Positions 8,262 to 16,249 of a stretch of 48,653 nt of DNA are shown here, piece after piece. The position numbers were made by a program, and so were the translations under genes. The notes below the pieces were generated by a model. That model was not told where the DNA came from. It saw only the letters and a program-made list of their open reading frames with translations, and did not search any database. This DNA comes from Acidobacteriota bacterium. GTDB lineage: Bacteria; Acidobacteriota; Terriglobia; Acidiferrales; UBA7541. The stretch's first letter is position 1. Every line of letters starts with the position of its first letter. The stretch lies in contig QHYE01000039.1 of the NCBI GenBank assembly GCA_003224055.1, positions 1 to 48,653 on the forward strand, read 5' to 3'.

Positions 8262-9524
8262 ATGGTGTTCAACGAAAAATGGGAACGCCGCACATTTCTC
8301 GGTAGCCTTGGCGCATTGGCGGGCACTCTGCTCAGTCCGCGAAAACTGTTCGCTAGCCCCGCTGCAACTGCAAAGCCGGCGGGAAAAATCAGCGGGTTTG
8401 GCGCGACCGGAAACGTTTACGAAGAATTGGGCGTAACCACGGTGATCAACGGCCAGGGCACCATGACCGTGCTCGGCGGCTCCCTGATGCGCGCCGAGGT
8501 CGAGGGAGTTATGGCTCTGGCCTCGCTGCATTTTGTGAGCGTTCCCGAGCTCGAGGTCGCGGCAGGGAAGCGCATCGCGGAAATGCTCAAACTGCCCGAG
8601 GGCAACACAGCCCTTGTCACTTCAGGCGCTGCGGCCGCGATGCAGTCAGGATTGGCCGGCATCCTCACGGGGGACAATCCGAGGTTCATCGAACAACTGC
8701 CGGACCTCACTGGAATGAAATCCGAAGTGATCATCCAGAAATCGCACCGCAATCCCTTTGATCACCAACTCCGTTCCACGGGTGTGAAACTGGTCGAAGT
8801 CGAAACCCGGGAGGACGTGCGAAAGGCTGTCAATCCGAAAACCGCCATGATGCACTTCACGAATTTCGCCAACGCCGCGGGCCAAATTAAGGCAGATGAA
8901 TGGGCGAAGCTCGCCAAGGAACTAAATGTACCGTCCTTCATCGATGCTGCCGCGGATACGCCGCCGGTATCGCATCTTTGGGACTACACCGTCATGGGCT
9001 ATGACCTTGCAGCGTTCAGCGGAGGCAAGGCCATTCGCGGCCCGCAGTGCGCCGGACTGCTTATCGGCAGGAAGGACCTCGTCGCCTATGCGCTGCTCAA
9101 CAACAGTCCTCACGAAGACACTCTCGGCCGCAGTCAGAAAGTCGGCAAAGAGGAAATCATCGGGATGGTCAAGGCGCTGGAATCCTATTTGAAGGAGGAC
9201 CACCAGGCCCTCAACAAGGAATGGCAGCGCCGACTGGAGTATGTCTCCGCGCAAATCACGAAGGTTCCCGGCGTCACCACTTCTTACAATGTTCCAGACA
9301 TCGCCAACCACGTCCCGCACATGTACATCAAGTGGGATGCGCAGCGCATTCCCCTGACGCCGCGCGAAGCCGGAAAGGCATTGCGGGCCGGAAAGCCGTC
9401 CATCGTTCTTTCCACTGGCGAGGAAGGCGAAGCGTTGTCCATGAACTCCTTCATGCTGCAGCCCGGCGAGGAGAAAATCATCGCTGAAAATCTAGTCAAG
9501 CTCTTTAAATCGCACTCGGCGTGA
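8262..9524 (+). CDS. Tat-exported SelA/DgaE-fold PLP-dependent enzyme (putative ammonia-lyase)
   Basis: About 420 residues from ATG 8262, chosen because AAGGGAG lies upstream and because it places the twin-arginine signal (WERRTFLGSLGALAGTLLS) at the N-terminus. The body is a type I PLP fold: NVYEELGVTTVINGQGTMT opens it, the phosphate-binding region is VTSGAAAAMQSGLAGIL, DAAADTPP provides the ring aspartate, and FSGGKAIRGPQ supplies the Schiff-base Lys256. This subgroup is annotated as SelA-related, and its characterised relatives include D-glucosaminate-6-phosphate ammonia-lyase (DgaE). The signal peptide and absent N-terminal tRNA-binding part argue against selenocysteine synthase. PLP enzymes fold with cofactor in the cytosol, which suits Tat export. 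The substrate is unproven. Confidence 0.83.
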   Translation: MVFNEKWERRTFLGSLGALAGTLLSPRKLFASPAATAKPAGKISGFGATGNVYEELGVTTVINGQGTMTVLGGSLMRAEVEGVMALASLHFVSVPELEVAAGKRIAEMLKLPEGNTALVTSGAAAAMQSGLAGILTGDNPRFIEQLPDLTGMKSEVIIQKSHRNPFDHQLRSTGVKLVEVETREDVRKAVNPKTAMMHFTNFANAAGQIKADEWAKLAKELNVPSFIDAAADTPPVSHLWDYTVMGYDLAAFSGGKAIRGPQCAGLLIGRKDLVAYALLNNSPHEDTLGRSQKVGKEEIIGMVKALESYLKEDHQALNKEWQRRLEYVSAQITKVPGVTTSYNVPDIANHVPHMYIKWDAQRIPLTPREAGKALRAGKPSIVLSTGEEGEALSMNSFMLQPGEEKIIAENLVKLFKSHSA

Positions 9525-9614
9525 GTGAATTGGCTGCGCGTTTAACCAAACTCCGAAAGGCTGCTTCTCTCATCTCGCGCGGCTTGCTGGATCACGCGAA
9601 TCAGAGGAGTCTCC

Positions 9615-10928
9615 GTGCCTGAAGCCGCCTCAACTCGTGTACGTTGGTTCCTGGTCTTCGGGCTGTTCGTCTTGAGCGCGGTCGCCTACGTCGATCGCAT
9701 CAACATTGCAATCGCCGGCAATTCGATCGCCGCCGAATTCCACCTCACAAACGTTCAGTTAGGATCGCTCACCAGCGCCTTCTTGATGGGTTACGCTCTT
9801 TTCCAGACGCTTGGAGGCTGGCTTGCCGATCGTCTGGGGCCGCGCCGCGTGCTTGCTGTTGGAGTTTTGTGGTGGGGAATTTTCACGGCGCTGACCACCG
9901 CCGTCTCCTCGAAAATCGCATTCGCCATTTTTTACCTGGCCGCGATGCGCTTTCTCCTCGGGGCCGGAGAAGCCGTCATGTTTCCTGCCTCCAATCAATT
10001 CGTATCGCGCTGGATTCCCACGCACGAGCGAGGAATCGCGAACGGGGTGATATTTGCCGGCGTCGGTGTGGGTGCCGGCGTCACCCCGGGCCTGATCTCT
10101 TACATTATGGTTCACTACGGCTGGCGCTGGTCGTTTTGGACGAGTGCTCTCCTCGGCTTGATCGCTGGAACTGCCTGGTATTTTTTTGCGCGAGACACGC
10201 CGGAGCAGCACGCGTACGTTTCCGCTGCAGAACTCAAGCACATTCAGACCGGTCGAACCGTCAAGACTTCCGGCACCTCCAAATCTGGTGACGGCCGAAT
10301 TCCGTGGAGCACCATTCTCGCAAGCAAAGAGGTGTGGGCCGTGACGCTGGGCTATTTTGCGTTCGGTTATGTTGCCTGGATCTTCTTTGCCTGGTTCTTC
10401 ATCTACCTTCGCAATGTCCGCGGATTGGATTTGAAGGCCAGCGCTTCCTACACCACGCTCCTCTTTCTCACGATGGCCGCGTGCAGTCCGCTCGGCGGCG
10501 CAATCAGCGATAAGCTCACCAAGATGTACGGGAAACGCATCGGAAGGTGCGGCATAGCGGTGTTTGCACTCTCGCTGACCGCTATTTTTCTGGCATTTGG
10601 TTCGCAAGTGCACAGCGCGCGCCTGGCCAGCATTGTGCTTGCCGGCGGCGCGGGAGCACTCTACCTATCTCAAAGTTCTTTTTGGTCAGTCACGGCGGAT
10701 ATCGCTTCTGGTTCTTCCGGTTCCGTTTCCGGTTTCATGAACATGGGCAATCAAATTGGCGGGGCACTAACGGCTTCGCTCACTCCCGCGATCGCGTCGC
10801 GTCTAGGTTGGACCGTTCCGTTTTATGTCGCGGCAGGATTGGCCGCGATGGGAGCTGTTGCCTGGTTGTTCGTCGATCCCGAGCGCACCCTGTCACCGGC
10901 GTCGAGTTCATCTCCGTCCACAGAATGA
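9615..10928 (+). CDS. MFS permease, anion:cation symporter (ACS) family
   Basis: A 437-residue major facilitator with 12 predicted hydrophobic segments. The GTG start has GAGGAG six bases upstream. The first helix ends in AYVDRINIAIA, the D-R-x-N pattern of ACS permeases (glucarate, galactonate, hexuronate and similar organic anions). GGWLADRLGPRRVL is the loop 2-3 signature. It lies about 90 bp after the SelA-like gene, on the same strand, and would bring a sugar-acid-like substrate or product of the exported enzymes into the cell. The substrate is inferred from the family only. Confidence 0.88.
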   Translation: MPEAASTRVRWFLVFGLFVLSAVAYVDRINIAIAGNSIAAEFHLTNVQLGSLTSAFLMGYALFQTLGGWLADRLGPRRVLAVGVLWWGIFTALTTAVSSKIAFAIFYLAAMRFLLGAGEAVMFPASNQFVSRWIPTHERGIANGVIFAGVGVGAGVTPGLISYIMVHYGWRWSFWTSALLGLIAGTAWYFFARDTPEQHAYVSAAELKHIQTGRTVKTSGTSKSGDGRIPWSTILASKEVWAVTLGYFAFGYVAWIFFAWFFIYLRNVRGLDLKASASYTTLLFLTMAACSPLGGAISDKLTKMYGKRIGRCGIAVFALSLTAIFLAFGSQVHSARLASIVLAGGAGALYLSQSSFWSVTADIASGSSGSVSGFMNMGNQIGGALTASLTPAIASRLGWTVPFYVAAGLAAMGAVAWLFVDPERTLSPASSSSPSTE

Positions 10929-10953
10929 ATGGAGATGACTGGCAAGATCGGTC

Positions 10954-12042
10954 TCACCGCGCGAGCCGAACCGCGTGGTCATAACCCGTCATTTCCAGAT
11001 AGCCCACACCAGCTGCCGCCTGCCCGTTGCGTTGTCCGGTCAGGATAATCGCACCCTCCCAATAATTCGGCGTGAGTTTTGCCTTGCCCGTCAGTTCCTG
11101 AGATTCCAGAGGCGTTTTCACCTCGAGTTCAAGGCCAAGACGCGGAATTGCCAACTTCCACGCGATCGGATAGACCGCGCCGGTGGAGGGGCTCTTCCAT
11201 GTTTTTCTGAGGGGCATCAAAACAAAATCGCTCGCGCGCAGGTGCGTCGTCTTGCCCTGTGCATCAACGAAGGTCCCTGCGGAGTACGGATCAATCGAAC
11301 CATCCCGGCGCCGGATGTGAAACAGCATCAACTCCGTGTTGTCCTCGAGCTGCAGACTCAGCCAATCCCAGCCCGTTTGGTCCGCGGTCAGCTGATGCGT
11401 GAAGAACTCGTGATCCATCCAACTTGTCCCGGTTACTTCGAATTTCTTTTCACCCAACTCGACGAAGCCGGACGTATGGATGCGCGTGAGAGAAATGTAG
11501 TGCGAAGCATGCCCCGCGCCTGCCGCCTTCTCGCTCACGCCGTCCTCCCCATGGACGACTGGCGGCTTTTCCGAGCGCAGCGCCAAATGCAATTGAAATT
11601 GCTCGTCGATTGCCTGCAACTCTTGCGCCTCGTTTCTCCAAATAATCTGCCAGTTGCCGTTCCAGATGCGTCCACGGGTTTCATCAACTCCCGCAATTCC
11701 CGGTCCGGATCGGTTCGTTCGTTCGGCGTGATAAAACTTGCTGCCATCCAAATCGCTTAACGCCAAATGCGCGAGGTAGATATCTTTCACGTCCCAGGCC
11801 GATGTTTTAGCGGGATCGCGGCTTACGGCTTGCCGAAAAAAGGTCAATTCGAATCCGAAGCGGTGCCCATCGGTCGATTTCAGATTACCCGTGTAGTACC
11901 ACCACTCCGTCTGAAATTCCGGGTGATTGAAGTGGTCGCGCGGGAATTCATAGTGGTAACCGGGCAGGGCCGTGCGGTATTGCGCCGCCGCCGGATGAAG
12001 AGAAAACACCACGGCGACGAAGCACGCCAGCTTATTCTTCAT
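10954..12042 (-). CDS. AttH/CrtC-like secreted lipocalin-type protein
   Basis: About 362 residues with a signal peptide (MKNKLACFVAVVFSLHPAAA). The ATG at 12042 has GAGG six bases upstream and overlaps the end of the permease gene by 11 bp; a TTG at 12054 is the less likely start. Motifs of the AttH/carotenoid-hydratase-like family are clear: HPEFQTEWWYYTGNL near residue 45, FGFELTFFRQ, SWMDHEFFT and WDWLSLQL in the centre, and NYWEGAI near the C-terminus. In other bacteria this family sits beside an ABC ATPase and FtsX-type permeases as AttEFGH, as it does here. Its biochemical function is not settled; it may bind or modify the exported lipid-like cargo. Confidence 0.85.
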   Translation of the reverse strand: MKNKLACFVAVVFSLHPAAAQYRTALPGYHYEFPRDHFNHPEFQTEWWYYTGNLKSTDGHRFGFELTFFRQAVSRDPAKTSAWDVKDIYLAHLALSDLDGSKFYHAERTNRSGPGIAGVDETRGRIWNGNWQIIWRNEAQELQAIDEQFQLHLALRSEKPPVVHGEDGVSEKAAGAGHASHYISLTRIHTSGFVELGEKKFEVTGTSWMDHEFFTHQLTADQTGWDWLSLQLEDNTELMLFHIRRRDGSIDPYSAGTFVDAQGKTTHLRASDFVLMPLRKTWKSPSTGAVYPIAWKLAIPRLGLELEVKTPLESQELTGKAKLTPNYWEGAIILTGQRNGQAAAGVGYLEMTGYDHAVRLAR

Positions 12043-14587
12043 GTATAACCTCAATGGGATTCAGCTGCACCGCCACTTGTGCAGGGTACAAGCCTGCAAG
12101 CACGGTTGCCACATACACGATGGTGATGGCCGCAAGAAGGATCTCCACCGGCCAGTGAAATCGGATCGTCCATCCGAACGACTGCTTGTTGATCACAAAT
12201 ATGAGAACGAGCGACAATGCAAACCCCAGCATCAATCCGGCAGTATTGGCCAGGAGTCCCAGCAATCCCGCCTCCACCAGAATCAGCTTTCGAATCTGGT
12301 TTTTCGCCGCGCCCAGAAAATGCAGCAACCCCAGCTCCCGGCGCCGGTCGATCACCAGTGCGAGAAGCGCACCGGCGATCCCCATGACCGCCACGAGAAC
12401 CGCAACCGCTTCCAGCGCGTATGTGATGGCGAACGTGCGGTCAAAAATGCGAATCGCTTCTCCGCGAAGGTCCCGATTCGAAAACAGCAGCACCCGTTGA
12501 CCGGCAGCAGTCTGTTCGATCTCGTAGCGAACGGCGTCCAGATTTGATTCCGGAGAAACGTAGATCGCCAGATTGGACGGCGCGGCATCCGGTAAATAGC
12601 GAAGCAGCGTCTGGCGGTCCATCAGGATATTGCCACGCTCGCTCGAATAGTCGTAATACACGTCGGCGACGCGGAAGGAATCTCTTCCTCCGCCGAGTGC
12701 CAGCGTGATGGAATTGCCCCTCTTCACGTTGTGCTTGTACGCAAACGGTTCGCTCACGAGGACCACGTTGGAATCGCGCAGTTCCCCCAGCACTTCTTCC
12801 TTCGAGCGGCCGGAGAAGAAATCAGAATTGTGATGCGAGCGCAATACATCCACGTCAACGGAAAGCAGCGTCGCAGGCATATTCTCGTAGCTGATTTCGT
12901 AGGCTCGCAATCGATCGACGGCCATCACTCCGGGAAGCTTTGCAATTTTCTCCGCCAGTCCCAGCGAAATTGTCGGGTGACGATCCGCGGCGGCCGACCC
13001 CGCGGGACGAAGGTAGAGATCCGCCGGCAACTGATCGCTCATCCATACGGCCACCGTCTCGCGAAAACTCCCAACCATGATGCCCACCGCCGTCATCATG
13101 GCGATGGCCGTGGAGAGCGCGCCAACGAGCACCGAAGTCCGTCGCAGCGACCCCGCAAGGCTTCGCGAAGCCAACAGCGCTTCAACCCCGAATATTTTGC
13201 CAAGCATTTTCGATGAAACCGTCAAGAGCGCATCCACCACAGCGGGAGTCGCCAACGCGGAGGCTACCACGAGCAAAATCGCCGCAAGATAGCCGAAGAG
13301 CGGCTTCCCGGCGATCGCATTTCCACGCGAAGCCGCGGCCGCAGCCAGACTGAGCCCCGACGCCAACCACAAGACTCTGCCCTTTTGGACACGCACGTCA
13401 TATTCGCGCCGCCCTTTTCCCATCGCTTCCACGGGAGATACGAGCGAAGCCTCGCGCGCCGGCGAGTAAGCAGACGCAACCGCAACTCCAACGCCGATCC
13501 CCAGCGCCAGAAAGACCGATCCCACTCCCAACTCGATCGGCCCCGGACGGCTGCTCACGTAAAGCGATTCGACCGTGGCAGCCATCAATTTCACGGCCAC
13601 CGTTGCCATGAACCGCCCGAGCGGCAGCGCAATCAATGCACCCGCAATCCCGAAGCAAGCCGCCTCGCCAGCGAAGGCCGAAAGAATCACCCCGCGGCTC
13701 GCGCCAAGTGCGCGCACGATTCCAATCTCCGCCCTGCGCCGTACCACGGAGACGGAAATCGTGTTGTAAATGAGAAAGGCGCCAACCACCAGCGAAACGT
13801 AACTCAAGAGCCGCAAATTCCATCGGAATGCCGCCAGCATGCGGCGATTTTCGTTCGTGCCCGTTCCTTGCGGACGTAGCTCCACCCCGGCGGGAAGCGC
13901 GGAACGCAAACGCTGCTGCCACTCGTCCAGGCTCGCCGTCTTTTGCACTTTCAACAAGATGCGGTCGACTCGGCCATAGCGCGTCAACGCCTGTTGTGCC
14001 GTTGCGATGTCCATCACAATTGCGGATTCGTTCCCGTTCGAATCGGGATACGCGCCGCGAATCACGTAGTCGTGGACTTGGTCGTTGATGAGCAATGGGA
14101 CGCGATCGCCGGCCTTGAACCCAAGGCTCGCGCCCACCCAGATGCCGTCGAAGCCTCCAGAATTCTCGAATCCCTCTTCGAGAGTTTTCGGAAATGGAGT
14201 TTCCGCCGCTGTTCCAGAATCCATTCGGGAAGAGCCGGACCCCTCGGATACCAGGTCCAGTCCGATAAGAGGAAGTGACTTCCTCGTCCCGGCGATAACG
14301 GCGAAGTCCTCGATGCGCGGCGAGATTCGAATTGAGTACGGAAGGGAAGCCAGCGTGCCCACCAAATTCTCCGGCACGCCGCCCGACGTCGCGATCTCCA
14401 GATCATTGTCCCCGGCCAGCGTTTCCATCGAAGAACGAAACGATCCGGTCGCAGCGTCACCCGCGAGATCGATCGCCAGCACTACCGCGACGCCCAAGGC
14501 CACGGCCAGCACCGTCAGCCCCGCTCGCACCGGCTCGCGCAAGAGCGGCCGCGCCATCAATCGGTAAAAAAGCAATAGGCGGGACAT
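12032..14587 (-). CDS. ABC transporter permease, FtsX/MacB superfamily (fused AttF-AttG type)
   Basis: About 851 residues from ATG 14587, one base after the stop of the ATPase gene; the frame is open upstream, but that part overlaps the ATPase gene. An N-terminal membrane anchor (VRAGLTVLAVALGVAVVLAI) is followed by an extracytoplasmic domain. The first FtsX block (VSLVVGAFLIYNTISVSVVRRRAEIG...) lies near residues 265-300, with a second membrane block mid-protein. A second periplasmic domain follows, then a C-terminal FtsX block (MGIAGALLALVIDRRRELGLLHFLGA). Two FtsX halves in one chain is the arrangement of LolC/LolE-like long permeases. With the adjacent ATPase it forms a mechanotransmission-type ABC complex, probably acting on lipoprotein or lipid substrates. 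Confidence 0.88.
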   Translation of the reverse strand: MSRLLLFYRLMARPLLREPVRAGLTVLAVALGVAVVLAIDLAGDAATGSFRSSMETLAGDNDLEIATSGGVPENLVGTLASLPYSIRISPRIEDFAVIAGTRKSLPLIGLDLVSEGSGSSRMDSGTAAETPFPKTLEEGFENSGGFDGIWVGASLGFKAGDRVPLLINDQVHDYVIRGAYPDSNGNESAIVMDIATAQQALTRYGRVDRILLKVQKTASLDEWQQRLRSALPAGVELRPQGTGTNENRRMLAAFRWNLRLLSYVSLVVGAFLIYNTISVSVVRRRAEIGIVRALGASRGVILSAFAGEAACFGIAGALIALPLGRFMATVAVKLMAATVESLYVSSRPGPIELGVGSVFLALGIGVGVAVASAYSPAREASLVSPVEAMGKGRREYDVRVQKGRVLWLASGLSLAAAAASRGNAIAGKPLFGYLAAILLVVASALATPAVVDALLTVSSKMLGKIFGVEALLASRSLAGSLRRTSVLVGALSTAIAMMTAVGIMVGSFRETVAVWMSDQLPADLYLRPAGSAAADRHPTISLGLAEKIAKLPGVMAVDRLRAYEISYENMPATLLSVDVDVLRSHHNSDFFSGRSKEEVLGELRDSNVVLVSEPFAYKHNVKRGNSITLALGGGRDSFRVADVYYDYSSERGNILMDRQTLLRYLPDAAPSNLAIYVSPESNLDAVRYEIEQTAAGQRVLLFSNRDLRGEAIRIFDRTFAITYALEAVAVLVAVMGIAGALLALVIDRRRELGLLHFLGAAKNQIRKLILVEAGLLGLLANTAGLMLGFALSLVLIFVINKQSFGWTIRFHWPVEILLAAITIVYVATVLAGLYPAQVAVQLNPIEVIHEE

Positions 14588-14588
14588 T

Positions 14589-15266
14589 TCAGCGCTCGAC
14601 GATTTCTTCGATTTTCCCGTCGCGCATTCGCGCCACCCGGTCGGCGAGGGCGGCGGCCTCAAGGCTATGCGTGGCCAGGATCGTGGCAGTGTTTTGTTCG
14701 CGCGTGAGGCGCCGGAGCAATTCAAGAATAACGTTCCCCGTAGTCGTGTCCAGATTACCGGTTGGTTCGTCGGCGAGGATCAGGCTCGGCGAATGGATCA
14801 GCGCACGCGCAATGGCCACGCGCTGCATCTGCCCTCCGGAAAGCTGGTGCGGATAACGATCGCCGAGGCCCTTCAGCTCCACCCACTCGAGGCGCTCCCG
14901 TGCAGCCTCGCGCGCGCGTGCTTCTCCCGCAAGGAGCAGCGGCAGTTCCACGTTCTCAAAGACTGTAAGGGTGTGGAGCAATTGAAACGACTGAAAGATG
15001 AAGCCGACTTTTTCGCGCCTCAATCGCGTCAGCGCGGCATCGTTCAAGGACGACGTCGAAATTCCCTCCACCAGCACCTGACCCGAGGTAGGAAAATCCA
15101 TGGCCCCGGCAAGATTCAGCAGCGTGGACTTTCCGCAGCCGCTTCGTCCCACCAGCGCCACAAATGCCCCGCGGTCCGCCTCCAGCGAAAGCCCCTTGAG
15201 CGCCTCGACGCGCTGGCCGTCGCTCAAATAATCTTTCGAGACGTTTTGCAGCGAAAGTATGGACAT
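14589..15266 (-). CDS. ABC transporter ATP-binding protein, LolD/MacB family
   Basis: A 225-residue ATPase (MSILSLQ...). Walker A is GRSGCGKST, the Q-loop is in GFIFQSFQLLHTLTVFENV, the signature is LSGGQMQR, Walker B is LILADEPTGNLD, and the switch histidine is in ATHSLEAA. FQSFxLLxxLTVxENVxLPLL is the hallmark of the LolD/MacB/FtsE group that works with FtsX-type permeases. I chose ATG 15266 over the upstream TTG at 15287. It is first of three genes (ATPase, permease, AttH-like) spaced by one base and then overlapping, so they form an operon. Confidence 0.9.
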   Translation of the reverse strand: MSILSLQNVSKDYLSDGQRVEALKGLSLEADRGAFVALVGRSGCGKSTLLNLAGAMDFPTSGQVLVEGISTSSLNDAALTRLRREKVGFIFQSFQLLHTLTVFENVELPLLLAGEARAREAARERLEWVELKGLGDRYPHQLSGGQMQRVAIARALIHSPSLILADEPTGNLDTTTGNVILELLRRLTREQNTATILATHSLEAAALADRVARMRDGKIEEIVER

Positions 15267-15374
15267 TATTGATTTGTACGCCGGCAACGCTTGCGCAACA
15301 TCATTTTAGCAGTCGCCCGGCCCACAAACGCCGCGTTTAAGGACGGGAGGTTGATCCAGCCCGGGGCACTTCGC

Positions 15375-15929
15375 TCAGGACTTCAGCGAGCTGAGCGCTT
15401 TCTCGATCGCTGACGTCACTTGCGGCGCATCCGGCGTCACTTCCGGTTCGAACCGCGTGATGACGCGCCCGTCCGGGCCAACCAGGAATTTTGTGAAATT
15501 CCATTTGATCTCGCCTCCAGTTTGCGGATGCGCAGCCTTGTCCGTCAGGAATTGATAGAGAGGCGTGGTGTCCTCGCCCTTTACGGACACTTTGGCCATC
15601 ATGGGAAAAGTTACGTTGTACTTCGAACTGCAGAACGTCTTGATCTCCTGGTTTGTACCGGGCTCTTGGCCGCCAAAATTATTTGCGGGAATGCCTAAGA
15701 TTACGAAGCCGCGGTCCTTGTACTTTTCATAAATGGATTCCAGCGCAGTGTATTGCGGTGTGTAACCGCACCGGCTGGCGACATTGACGAGCAGTACGAC
15801 CTTCCCCTTGTACGCCGCGAGCGGCGCGGGCTGGCCATCAATGGAATTCAATGTGAAATCGTACACGGATTTACTCTCAGCCATCACGGCGACCGCACCA
15901 ATCAGCAGGCATAGCAGCAACTTTCTCAT
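15375..15929 (-). CDS. Exported glutathione peroxidase family thiol peroxidase (cysteine type)
   Basis: 184 residues from ATG 15929 with GGAGG four bases upstream, which excludes the longer frame. An N-terminal hydrophobic signal (LLLCLLIGAVAVMAE) suggests export. The catalytic set is complete: Cys54 in NVASRCGYTPQY, Gln88 in GIPANNFGGQEPG, and Trp143-Asn144 in IKWNFTKFLV. A second cysteine, Cys100 in KTFCSSKY, lies where the resolving cysteine of thioredoxin-dependent bacterial members is found. The peroxidatic codon is a normal Cys codon, which contrasts with the UGA of the peroxiredoxin at 33905. Bacterial members of this family generally use thioredoxin despite the name. Confidence 0.92.
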   Translation of the reverse strand: MRKLLLCLLIGAVAVMAESKSVYDFTLNSIDGQPAPLAAYKGKVVLLVNVASRCGYTPQYTALESIYEKYKDRGFVILGIPANNFGGQEPGTNQEIKTFCSSKYNVTFPMMAKVSVKGEDTTPLYQFLTDKAAHPQTGGEIKWNFTKFLVGPDGRVITRFEPEVTPDAPQVTSAIEKALSSLKS

Positions 15930-16249
15930 GTTTCCTCCGACTATCAGTTTTACCTTGTTCTGTCCCGGTCGGCAATCTGCGCCGGTCGCGCAACTGTCCC
16001 ACCCCAAGATCCCTGCTTGCCTGCTGGATTATTCCCAGGCAGCAAGGATTGGCCGATTGCCGCTGTCTCCATTCAACCGGGCCTCCTCGCGAAACGGTCA
16101 TTGAGACTGCGTTTAGCCTGTTATAGACTGCGCACGCACAATTCTTCAGGTCCCATTCGTCCGGGCCATGTCGGGCCAGTAGGGAATATCGTTTAGGCAG
16201 GGGCAGCCACGGAGACGCGCTGCGTGCGGCAGTCCACAAGGAGGTGTCG
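15930..16249. promoter_or_regulatory. Intergenic region between the peroxidase and symporter genes
   Basis: 320 bp with no credible gene. A possible promoter for the symporter is TTGAGA (16101-16106) and TATAGA (16122-16127) with a short 15-bp spacer, which is only a fair match. The symporter's ribosome-binding site AAGGAGG lies five bases before ATG 16250. Confidence 0.3.

Noticed and set aside
8262-9524. SelA-fold protein as the selenocysteine synthase that would serve the UGA peroxiredoxin
   Set aside because: It has a twin-arginine signal, lacks the N-terminal tRNA-binding part of SelA and is clustered with RidA- and RraA-like proteins. It fits the DgaE-like branch and does not support the Sec claim.
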